From assembly GCA_050014755.1 (NCBI GenBank), contig JBEKCS010000001.1:1-64000 (forward strand): a DNA stretch of 64,000 bases, written 5' to 3'. Within the stretch, counting starts at the first letter, position 1. Each line of letters opens with the position of its first letter. The stretch is from Bog-756 sp050014755. GTDB lineage: Bacteria > Actinomycetota > Acidimicrobiia > Acidimicrobiales > RAAP-2. The notes beneath the pieces were generated by a model. That model had not been told where the DNA came from, did not search any database, and saw nothing but the letters and a program-made list of their open reading frames with translations. Below are positions 52,336-59,700 of this stretch, in pieces. Position numbers and translations under genes: made by a program.

Positions 52336-52341
52336 AGTCTA
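52336..52341 (-). promoter_or_regulatory. -10 element (TAGACT) of the monooxygenase gene
   Basis: Minus-strand TAGACT (52341-52336) ends 7 nt before the GTG at 52328. Confidence 0.45.
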
Positions 52342-52424
52342 GGCACCGTCCCGACCGGCGACGGGGCGTCGCGACCGGTCCGCGGCGGTGGTCCCATCGG
52401 CGGCGGGCTGCAAGAGTGGGGCGC

Positions 52425-53867
52425 GTGAACCTCCTGTTCGTCACCCTCGACGAGTTCCGGGCCGACTGCCTGTCCGCGGCCGGCCACCCGGTGGTGTCGA
52501 CCCCGAACCTCGATCGCCTGGCCGCCGACGGGGTCCGCTTCGCCTCCCACTTCAGCCAGGCTGCGCCGTGTGCCCCGGGCCGGGCCTCGCTCTACACCGG
52601 TATGTACCAGATGAACCACCGGGTGGTGGCCAACGGGGCGCCGCTCGAGGACCGCTTCGACAACATCGCCCGACTGGCCCGACGGGCCGGCTACGCCCCG
52701 GCGCTGTTCGGCTATACCGACCAGGGGGTGGACCCGTCGACGGTCGCCGGCCCGTCCGACCCCCGCCTCGACACCTACGAGGGGGTGCTGCCCGGGTTCG
52801 ATGCCGTCCTCCCGCTCGACGGCAGCTTCACCGGGTGGCTGGCCTGGCTCGAGTCGCTCGGGTACGGCACCCTCGACCCGGTGGGTGCGCTCACCTCCGA
52901 GCCCGACCGCCCTGTCGACCACAGTGCGTCCGCGTACCTGACCGACGGACTGCTGTCGTGGATCGACCGCCAGGACGGCCCGTGGTTCGCCCACGCCAGC
53001 TACTTCCGGCCCCATCCTCCCTACGCAGCGGCCGGCGAGTGGTCGACCCGGTACTCGCCCGACGACGTCGGCGAACCGCTCCCGACCGTTCCCGGCATCC
53101 ACCCGCTCTACGATTTCGCACTGACCGTGGGCTACGTGGCCGCCCCGACCGATCCGGGGGCCATGGCCCGGCTGCGTGCCCAGTACTTCGGCATGGTCTC
53201 CGAGGTGGACCACCAGCTCGGGCGGGTGGTCGCCCACCTGTCGGCCTCGGGCCAGCTCGACGAGACGGTCGTGGTGGTCACCGCCGACCACGGCGAGCAG
53301 CTCGGGGACCACGGGCTGGTGCAGAAGCTCGGGTTCTTCGAGGAGAGCTACCGGATCCCCTGCATCGTCCGCCATCCGGGCCACGCCGGCTCGGCCGGGA
53401 GGGTGGTCGCGGAGTACACCGAAGGAGTCGACCTCCTGCCCACCGTGGCCCACCTGCTCGGCCTCGACGTGCCCACCCAGTGCGACGGGTCCTCGCTGGT
53501 CCCCTTCCTGGCCGGGGACACCCCCGACGGGTGGAGGACCTCGGCGCACTACGAGTGGGACTGGCGGGACATGGTCATGGGCCCCACCCGCACCGCCGGC
53601 GGGCGCGACGCCCGTCTCGAGCGGTGCAACCTGGCGGTCGAGCGGACCGACACCCACGCCTACGTGCAGTTCGCCGACGGGACGTGGCTCTGCTTCGACC
53701 TGTCCACCGATCCGGGCTGGACCACCACCACCACCGATCCGGCCGTCGTGCTGCCGCTGGCCCAGTCCATGCTCACCTGGCGCTCGAACCACCTGGGGGG
53801 GACGCACACCCAGAAGCTCCTCGGGCCCGACCGCCGAGGCCTCTGGCCCGAGCTGCACCCGGTCTGA
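52425..53867 (+). CDS. Sulfatase (type I, formylglycine-dependent)
   Basis: The 480-residue protein has the catalytic motif C49-A-P-G-R within QAAPCAPGRASLYTG, where Cys would be converted to formylglycine by a sulfatase-modifying enzyme. Metal-binding VTLDEFRAD (start) and TADHGEQLGDHG (about residue 285) are intact. Substrate unknown. No signal peptide is seen, suggesting a cytoplasmic enzyme. GTG start at 52425 gives MNLLFVTLDE; a GTG at 52416 is also possible. Divergent from the monooxygenase. Confidence 0.9.
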   Translation: MNLLFVTLDEFRADCLSAAGHPVVSTPNLDRLAADGVRFASHFSQAAPCAPGRASLYTGMYQMNHRVVANGAPLEDRFDNIARLARRAGYAPALFGYTDQGVDPSTVAGPSDPRLDTYEGVLPGFDAVLPLDGSFTGWLAWLESLGYGTLDPVGALTSEPDRPVDHSASAYLTDGLLSWIDRQDGPWFAHASYFRPHPPYAAAGEWSTRYSPDDVGEPLPTVPGIHPLYDFALTVGYVAAPTDPGAMARLRAQYFGMVSEVDHQLGRVVAHLSASGQLDETVVVVTADHGEQLGDHGLVQKLGFFEESYRIPCIVRHPGHAGSAGRVVAEYTEGVDLLPTVAHLLGLDVPTQCDGSSLVPFLAGDTPDGWRTSAHYEWDWRDMVMGPTRTAGGRDARLERCNLAVERTDTHAYVQFADGTWLCFDLSTDPGWTTTTTDPAVVLPLAQSMLTWRSNHLGGTHTQKLLGPDRRGLWPELHPV

Positions 53868-53893
53868 CCCGTTCCCGGCGTCCTCCCTCGTTC

Positions 53894-55081
53894 CTACGGG
53901 ATGGGCACGACCTCCGCCGATGTCGGCACCTGCCACACGATGGTGGTGCCGCCCCCGGCGGGCTGGAGGACCTCGAGCGTGCCGCCGAGGGACACCGCCC
54001 GGTTCCTCATGTTGGGGAGACCGAGCCCGCCGCCGGGCGTCGGACCGCCGACGAAGCCCCTCCCGTCGTCGGAGACCTCGAGCCGGCACCGGTCCCCGGC
54101 CACGGAGAGGCCGACCCATGCGCGGGTGGCCCGGGAGTGGCGGCCCACGTTGGACAGCGCCTCGCGCATCGTGGCCAGGAGCTGTTCGGCCACCTCGTCC
54201 GAGACGGCGGCGTCGACCGGTCCGTCGAATGCGACGGACACGTCGAATCCGATCATCGGGCGCAGCTCGCCGACGAGGTCCATGACGTCGGACCTGATCC
54301 CCCGGCCCCGACCCTCGGCCCCCAGCTCGAAGATGGTGGCCCTGATCTGACGGATCGTCTCGTCGATCTCCTCGACGATCGACGTCATGGCCGCGGCCAC
54401 CGGGCGTGCCGGCGGGGAGCCGGCCAGCCCCTGCAAGGACAGGCCGATGGCGAAGAGACGTTGGATGATGCCGTCGTGGAGGTCGCGGGCCAACCGGTCG
54501 CGGTCCTCGTAGACGGCTGCCTCCCCGGCCCGCTGATGGAGCCGGGCGTTCTCGACGGCGATGCCGGCGGCCAGGGCCAGCGCACGGATGACCGCCTCGT
54601 CGTCGTCGGTGAACCTGTCCGAACCGATCTTGTCGGTGAGGTACAGGTTGCCGTAGACGCGGTCGTGGGCGGTGATGGGAGCGCCGAGGAACGAGGTCAT
54701 GGGAGGGTGGCCCGGTGGGAACCCGACGCTCGCGGGGTGGTCCGCGATCACGTCGATCCGGATCGGACGCGGGTCGTGGATGAGGACGCCGAGGACCCCC
54801 TTGCCGGTCGGCAGCGGTCCGTCGAGCAGTCGCGCCGCGACCTCGGGGTCGAGCCCGGATGCGTGGAACTCGACCGTCTCCCGGCCCTCGCCGTCGAGCA
54901 CGCCGAGGGCGCCGTACCGGGCGCCCGCCAGGGCGATGGCCTCCTCGACGATGTGGCTCAGCAGGTCGCCCAGGTCGAGGTTGGACTCGAGGAGAAGGCT
55001 CGCCTCGAGCAGGCGGCGGAGGGTTTCGGGGTCCTCGATCTCGTCGTACGCGGAGTGCCTCTGCATTTGTTTGTCGGGCAC
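53894..55081 (-). CDS. devS: GAF-domain sensor histidine kinase, DevS/DosS-like
   Basis: The 395-residue protein has one GAF domain (about 35-180), a HisKA_3 dimerisation helix with phospho-acceptor H202 (RLARDLHDGIIQRLFAIGLSL) and a HATPase (DDGRGFVGG...GGLGLPNM). The phospho-acceptor region and GFPPGHPPMTSFLGAP in GAF closely resemble mycobacterial DevS, but only one of the two GAF domains is present. Whether the GAF binds haem is not certain. GTG at 55081 is chosen from its promoter; TTG at 55090 and ATG at 55066 are alternatives. Divergent from devR. Confidence 0.85.
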   Translation of the reverse strand: MPDKQMQRHSAYDEIEDPETLRRLLEASLLLESNLDLGDLLSHIVEEAIALAGARYGALGVLDGEGRETVEFHASGLDPEVAARLLDGPLPTGKGVLGVLIHDPRPIRIDVIADHPASVGFPPGHPPMTSFLGAPITAHDRVYGNLYLTDKIGSDRFTDDDEAVIRALALAAGIAVENARLHQRAGEAAVYEDRDRLARDLHDGIIQRLFAIGLSLQGLAGSPPARPVAAAMTSIVEEIDETIRQIRATIFELGAEGRGRGIRSDVMDLVGELRPMIGFDVSVAFDGPVDAAVSDEVAEQLLATMREALSNVGRHSRATRAWVGLSVAGDRCRLEVSDDGRGFVGGPTPGGGLGLPNMRNRAVSLGGTLEVLQPAGGGTTIVWQVPTSAEVVPIP

Positions 55082-55089
55082 GCGGACCA

Positions 55090-55118
55090 AGGTTACGACG
55101 ATTGTCGGAGGCGTCCAA
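55090..55118 (-). promoter_or_regulatory. Promoter of the devS-like gene
   Basis: Minus strand -35 TTGGAC (55118-55113), 17-bp spacer, -10 TAACCT (55095-55090); GTG 8 nt further on. Confidence 0.5.
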
Positions 55119-55166
55119 CCCCCTTAGGATGACCCCGACCCCTCCGACGTGCTCAACTAGTCACCG

Positions 55167-55838
55167 ATGACCATCCGGATCTTCCTCCTCGACGACCACG
55201 AGATCGTCCGCACCGGACTCCGCTCCCTCCTCGAGTCGACCGACGACTTCGAGGTGGTGGGGGAGGCCGGCACGGTGGCCGAGGCACTGAGCCGGGTCCC
55301 CGCCCTCCGCCCCGATGTGGCCATCCTCGACGTCCGGCTGCCCGATGGCAGCGGCGTCGAGGCGTGCCGGGACATCAGGGCGCAGCTGCCGGCCACGGCG
55401 TGCATCATGCTCACCTCGTACGCCGACGACGAGGCGCTGTTCGCTTCGATCATGGCCGGCTCGTCGGGGTACGTCCTCAAGCAGGTCGGTGGGAACAGCC
55501 TGGTCGACGATGTCCGGCGGGTCGCGGCCGGCGAGTCGCTGCTCGACCCGGCGCTGACCGAGCGGGTCCTCCGTCGCCTTCGGGAAGGCCCCGAGGAGGA
55601 GCCGCTGCTCGCCAGCCTGACCCATCAGGAGCGGCGCATCCTCGACCTGATCGCCGAGGGCAAGACCAACCGGCAGATCGCCGAGGACATGTACCTGGCG
55701 GAGAAGACCGTCAAGAACTACGTGTCGAACCTGCTCACCAAGCTGGGCATGCAGCGCCGGACGCAGGCCGCGGCCTACGCCACCCGGCTGCACGAACGTT
55801 CGGACCGCGACCGTCGGGCCGACTCCACCGGGACCTGA
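55167..55838 (+). CDS. devR: NarL/LuxR-family response regulator, DevR/DosR-like
   Basis: The 223-residue protein has a receiver domain with phospho-acceptor D55 (VAILDVRLPDG), LTSY and K105 (GYVLKQV), and a LuxR-type helix-turn-helix (TNRQIAEDMYLAEKTVKNYV). Both domains are very similar to M. tuberculosis DosR, which controls the hypoxia/NO regulon. It is divergent from the kinase with only 85 bp between. Its targets probably include nearby genes (see DosR-like boxes at 56727-56760). Confidence 0.9.
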   Translation: MTIRIFLLDDHEIVRTGLRSLLESTDDFEVVGEAGTVAEALSRVPALRPDVAILDVRLPDGSGVEACRDIRAQLPATACIMLTSYADDEALFASIMAGSSGYVLKQVGGNSLVDDVRRVAAGESLLDPALTERVLRRLREGPEEEPLLASLTHQERRILDLIAEGKTNRQIAEDMYLAEKTVKNYVSNLLTKLGMQRRTQAAAYATRLHERSDRDRRADSTGT

Positions 55839-55884
55839 GGGCAGCCCCCGCCGTCGGTGGACCGACGGTTGACGGCCGGCCGGG

Positions 55885-56280
55885 TCAGCGGTCGCCGACC
55901 ACGGGATCGATCGTGGGGGCGGAGCCGTCCGGCAGGTGGACACCCTTGTCGCGCAGGGCCTGTTCGAGACCGGCTCGTCCGCGTTCGGGTATGTCGAAGC
56001 TGTGGATGTCGACGGCGATGCTGCGCCGGCGGGCCAGGCGCACGAGCGCCGCGTCGTAGGCGAGCTGATCGGCGACGGCCTGCAGCGCCCATCCCGGATC
56101 GCCCCGGGCGGCGTGCTGCTCCACCGTGTGGCGGAGGCGCAGCAACCCGGCGAGCGGCCCCTGCGACCGGGGGCCGCTCGCCGGTGCGTCCTCGTCGGCG
56201 AGGACCGCTTCCAGCAGCTGTACGTACATGGGGTTCATGTGGCGGTTGTGCGCATTCGTGGTACTCGGCATCCCCGGCAT
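55885..56280 (-). CDS. Hypothetical protein, 131 residues
   Basis: Helical protein with MNPMYVQLLEAVL and VEQHAARGDPGWALQAVADQLAYDAALVRLAR, and a C-terminal strand-like segment (IAVDIHSFD). I do not recognise the family. Start: ATG at 56280 or 56271; the latter has a weak Shine-Dalgarno. It lies between devR and a coiled-coil gene, possibly part of the same stress module. Confidence 0.65.
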   Translation of the reverse strand: MPGMPSTTNAHNRHMNPMYVQLLEAVLADEDAPASGPRSQGPLAGLLRLRHTVEQHAARGDPGWALQAVADQLAYDAALVRLARRRSIAVDIHSFDIPERGRAGLEQALRDKGVHLPDGSAPTIDPVVGDR

Positions 56281-56330
56281 CCTGAGGACCGTAGGTGCGG
56301 CCGTCAGGATGCCGTGCCGGCACCCTCCGG

Positions 56331-56660
56331 CTAGTCGCCGCGGCCCCGCCGGATGACGGCTTCGGCCGATCGGTATGCGTCGCGCAGGTCGTCGAAGAGC
56401 TGTTCGATCCCGTCCCGCATCGAGCCCAGATTGGCTCCTGCGTCCTTGGGGATCTGGCTGAGACGGTTGGCGGCAGCCAGGTAGGCGTTCTCGGCGATCG
56501 CCGCCTTGTCCCGGACCGATTCGCCGACGTCCTTCGACGCCAGGTCGGCCTGGACGAGCAACACGTCGATGCGGGACCTCCACTCCTCGAGCAGGTGCTC
56601 GAGCCGCTCGATGGTGGCGCCGTCCTCGGGGGCGGGAGGCTCGTGTTCTTTCGTGGCCAT
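56331..56660 (-). CDS. Small coiled-coil/helical protein, 109 residues
   Basis: Entirely helical, Glu/Arg/Ala-rich (IERLEHLLEEWRSRIDVLLVQAD, then DGIEQLFDDLRDAYRSA). It resembles small stress-linked proteins of unknown role, but no family is assigned. A strong Shine-Dalgarno (AGGAGGAAC) supports the ATG. DosR-like boxes lie about 70-100 bp upstream. Confidence 0.75.
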   Translation of the reverse strand: MATKEHEPPAPEDGATIERLEHLLEEWRSRIDVLLVQADLASKDVGESVRDKAAIAENAYLAAANRLSQIPKDAGANLGSMRDGIEQLFDDLRDAYRSAEAVIRRGRGD

Positions 56661-56726
56661 TGTTCCTCCTGAACAGGGAAATCGTCGGATTGGTTAGGGC
56701 CAGGATGGTCGTTGTTCGAAGACCCC

Positions 56727-56760
56727 GGTAGGGCCGAACGTCCCGACGAACGTCCCTACC
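56727..56760. promoter_or_regulatory. DosR-box-like sequences and 9-bp direct repeat
   Basis: GGGCCGAACGTCCC (56731-56744) matches 11 of 14 positions of the DosR core GGGACTWWAGTCCC. GAACGTCCC occurs twice (56736-56744, 56748-56756; 12-nt period) inside the outer inverted repeat GGTAGGG...CCCTACC (56727-56733, 56754-56760). It lies between the coiled-coil gene and the STAS gene. CGTCCCTAC recurs at 56899-56907. Confidence 0.5.
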
Positions 56761-56924
56761 TGGGCGCCCGTCCCGGCCCGGGGAAGGTGACATTCGGCTC
56801 TAGGGACCGCCGTAGCGGTTCCGTCATCATGAGGGGCAGGCGCCGGATATCCGATGTGGAGTGATCGGACCGGCCCGACGTGGTACGAATGCAGGTGACG
56901 TCCCTACTAGCGGAGGTGGTGGAC

Positions 56925-57344
56925 ATGGGGTTGGAGAGCATCGCGGGGGACGCCGTGCACCGGACCGGACCGGGCGTGGATCCAGGGCCCCCGGCGGAAC
57001 TGGCACGACCGGTCGCGGTGGCCGACTGGCGGGGCGACGTGGCCCTCGAGCTCTGGGTCGAGACGGACTGCGTACCGGCGAGGATCCGCATGGCGGGTCG
57101 GCTCGACTCGACCACCGCGGCCAACCTGGCCCAGGTCATGGGCGAGCTGATGGCGGACGGCACGCTGGAGGTCGAACTCTGCACCGACGGGCTGCGGATC
57201 ATCGACGCCTCGGCCATCGGCGCACTGGCCGACATGGAGCGCCTGGTCCGCGAGCACGGTGGAGTCTTGGCGCGGGTCGGTCCGGCGAATGGGCCGTTCC
57301 CACGGACCCGGTGGGGTGGCACGCGGCCCCCTGTCCGGACCTGA
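56925..57344 (+). CDS. STAS-domain protein (anti-sigma-factor-antagonist-like)
   Basis: The 139-residue protein contains a STAS fold: RIRMAGRLDSTTAANLAQVM, then VELCTDGLRIIDASAIGALADME. In SpoIIAA-type proteins the Ser at the tip of DxSxIG is phosphorylated; IIDASAIGAL fits this. It may relay a partner-switch signal to a sigma factor; no anti-sigma gene is adjacent. The ATG at 56925 has GGAGG 8 nt upstream, which rules out the longer frame. Confidence 0.8.
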   Translation: MGLESIAGDAVHRTGPGVDPGPPAELARPVAVADWRGDVALELWVETDCVPARIRMAGRLDSTTAANLAQVMGELMADGTLEVELCTDGLRIIDASAIGALADMERLVREHGGVLARVGPANGPFPRTRWGGTRPPVRT

Positions 57345-57370
57345 CCTCCGGGCTCTCTGGCGGCGACCCG

Positions 57371-57961
57371 ATGGGGCTCGAGTTGGTGGAGCACCTCCGG
57401 GACGGGGCGACGGTGGTCTTCCGGCCCATCCGCCCCGACGACGGCGACGCACTGGCGGCGTTCCACGACGGTCTGTCGACACGGTCGGTGTACCGCCGGT
57501 TCTTCTTCGTGCATCCCCATCTGTCCGGTCCCGAGGTGGAGCGGTTCACCCGGGTCGACTATGTCGACCGCATGGCCTATGTGGTCGAGGAGGACGGGCG
57601 CATGGTGGCGGTGGGCCGGTACGAGCGGATACCGGGGACGACCGAGGCCGAGGTCGCCTTCGTGGTCACCGACGACCACCAGCACCTCGGGATCGGCACC
57701 CTCCTGCTCGACCACCTCGCCGACGCGGCGCGCGGCCACGGCATCGAATGCTTCACGGCCCAGACCCTCTCGGAAAACCGGGAGATGCTCGCCGTGTTCC
57801 TCTCGTCGGGGTTTCCGGTCACCACCTCCTCGGAGGGCGGGACGGTAACCGTCCGGTTCCCCATCGATCCGTGCGAGGGCTACACCCGCGCCCGGGCCTC
57901 CCGGGCCTCGCGGGACACCTCGGTCGATCCACCGGAGCCCTCGGCCCCTCCGGCCCGGTAG
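57371..57961 (+). CDS. GNAT-family N-acetyltransferase
   Basis: The 196-residue protein is a GNAT domain: FRPIRPDDGDALAAFHDGLS, AEVAFVVTDDHQHLGIGTLLLDHL (acetyl-CoA binding Q/RxxGxG/A-like HLGIGT) and ENREMLAVFLSSGF. It resembles the catalytic domain of mycobacterial Pat protein acetyltransferases, here without the cyclic-nucleotide domain. The last 82 bp overlap the convergent cydC gene. Substrate unknown; lysine acetylation of metabolic enzymes is possible. Confidence 0.85.
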   Translation: MGLELVEHLRDGATVVFRPIRPDDGDALAAFHDGLSTRSVYRRFFFVHPHLSGPEVERFTRVDYVDRMAYVVEEDGRMVAVGRYERIPGTTEAEVAFVVTDDHQHLGIGTLLLDHLADAARGHGIECFTAQTLSENREMLAVFLSSGFPVTTSSEGGTVTVRFPIDPCEGYTRARASRASRDTSVDPPEPSAPPAR

Positions 57962-59700
57962 CGGTCGACGACACGGCCGGCGTCGACCACGACCACCTCG
58001 TCGAAGCGGGCGAGCTCCTCGTCCCGGTGGGTGATGTAGAGCAGCGTGGTCCCCCCGGTGACGGCCAGGACGTCGTCGAGCAGGCGCCGGGCGGTCGGGC
58101 GGTCGAGTCCGGCGGTCGGCTCGTCGAGGACCAGCACCGGCGCCTCGGCGAGTAGCGCCCTGGCCAGTGCCACCCGTTGCCGCTGGCCACCGGAGAGCTG
58201 CGCCCCCTGCTCGCCGACCGGGGTGTCGAGCCCCTCGGGCAACGTGTCGATGAAGGGCCCGAGCTGTGCGTCCCGGGCGGCGGCGGCGATCTCGTCCGAG
58301 GTGGCGTCGGGGCGGGCCACCGCGATGTTCCCTCCGATGGACGTCGGGAAGAGGTGGGCGTCCTGGCCGACCCAGCCGATCCTCGACCGGACGTCGTCCT
58401 GACGGAGGCGGTCGAGGTCCACCCCGTCGAGGCGCGCCGTCCCCGACTCCAGCGCCCAGAAGCGCAGCAGGACGTTCACCACGCTGCTCTTGCCGGCACC
58501 GCTCGGCCCCACGATGGCCACCCGGCGGCCGTGGGGCACGTCGAGGTCGAGCCCGTCGAGCACCCGGGGCCCTGCGGGTCGGTAGCGGAGCGCGGCGTCC
58601 TCGAGCGACACCCCGGCACCGTCCGGCACGCCGTCGGGGTCGGCGGGGTCCACCACCGGCACCGGGAGCTCGGCCACCGAGACGAGCCGCTCGGCCGCCT
58701 CGACGTGGTCCGCCATCCGGGACAGGGCGTCGGCGGCCGGAAGGACCACGTCGAACGCCCCGAGCGCCACCAGCGGTAGCACCGCCACCATGAAGGAGGG
58801 GAGCCGGTGCGCGGCGATGGCGTCGGTCGCGGCGACCAGGGTGCCGATGACGGCGGACCCGGTGGCGGCGACCACCACGGCGGCGACCGCACCGTCCGAC
58901 CACGAGCGACGCCGGGCCCGGCGGTCGAGCTCGGCGTCCGAGGCCAGCACCCGTTCCAGGTACTCCTCGTCCCGGCCCATGGCCACCAGGTCGGGGGCGG
59001 CGGACAGGAGCTCCACCACGTCGGCCGACAACGCCCCGCGCAGCGCCCCGTCACCGGTGCCCAGGCGGCGACGCCGCGCCCAGGCGAGCCCCGAGGCCGC
59101 CACCGTCCCGCCGATCAGGCAGACGGCCATGACCAGGCCTCCCACCGGCAGGATCAGGGCCACGACGCCGACGGTCACCACCGAGGTAGCCAGCGCGGTG
59201 GCCAGGGGTCCCACGCCTCGCAGGTAGACGTCCTGGAGGAGGTCGACGTCCGCCGTGGCCCGGGCCAGGAGGTCCCCGTTGCTCCAGCCGACGACCCCGG
59301 CGGGCGACCGGGGGGCGATCTCGTCGTAGAGCCACAGCCGGACCCGCCCGAGGGCGCCCAGGGCGGCGTCGTGGGACACCAGGCGCTCGGCGTAGCGCAG
59401 CGGGCCCCGGCCGAGGGCCAGGAGCTGCACGGCGGCCATGAGCAGGGTCAGGGTGTAGAGCGGCGGGCGCAGGGCCGCCTTGTCGATGAGTGCGCCGGAA
59501 CAGGCCAGGAGGCCGACGGTGCACAGGGCGGTGGCCGCGCCGAGGACGGTGCCCAACGCGAAGCGTCGCAGGTCGGGGGCCCCGATGCGCAGGACGCGGA
59601 ACAGCGGACCGGGTCGATGTCCGCGCCTGCGACGCCGGGACGGGTGGGTCACGGCCGGTTCGCCGTCGGCCTCGGCCGGTTCGCCGTCGGCCACGGTCAC
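57880..59700 (-). CDS. cydC: Thiol/haem ABC exporter subunit CydC
   Basis: The 606-residue half-transporter has six membrane segments, then an ATPase with Walker A (GPSGAGKSS), signature LSGGQRQRVALARA and Walker B (VLVLDEPTAGLD). With CydD it exports cysteine/glutathione-type thiols needed to assemble cytochrome bd. The N-terminus has a duplicated EADGEPA-like linker coded by a tandem repeat. GTG start overlaps the cydD stop (GTGA). Confidence 0.9.
   Translation of the reverse strand: MTVADGEPAEADGEPAVTHPSRRRRRGHRPGPLFRVLRIGAPDLRRFALGTVLGAATALCTVGLLACSGALIDKAALRPPLYTLTLLMAAVQLLALGRGPLRYAERLVSHDAALGALGRVRLWLYDEIAPRSPAGVVGWSNGDLLARATADVDLLQDVYLRGVGPLATALATSVVTVGVVALILPVGGLVMAVCLIGGTVAASGLAWARRRRLGTGDGALRGALSADVVELLSAAPDLVAMGRDEEYLERVLASDAELDRRARRRSWSDGAVAAVVVAATGSAVIGTLVAATDAIAAHRLPSFMVAVLPLVALGAFDVVLPAADALSRMADHVEAAERLVSVAELPVPVVDPADPDGVPDGAGVSLEDAALRYRPAGPRVLDGLDLDVPHGRRVAIVGPSGAGKSSVVNVLLRFWALESGTARLDGVDLDRLRQDDVRSRIGWVGQDAHLFPTSIGGNIAVARPDATSDEIAAAARDAQLGPFIDTLPEGLDTPVGEQGAQLSGGQRQRVALARALLAEAPVLVLDEPTAGLDRPTARRLLDDVLAVTGGTTLLYITHRDEELARFDEVVVVDAGRVVDRYRAGGAEGSGGSTEVSREAREARARV
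59652..59692. repeat. 20-bp tandem direct repeat within cydC
   Basis: Two perfect 20-bp copies (59652-59671, 59673-59692), period 21 bp (seven codons), starting CGGCCGGTTCGCC. It encodes a duplicated acidic linker at the CydC N-terminus. Confidence 0.85.

Noticed and set aside
52329..55118. Very long minus-strand frame fused to the monooxygenase
   Set aside because: Antisense to the sulfatase and in a shadow frame of the kinase; the monooxygenase has its own Rossmann start at GTG 52328.
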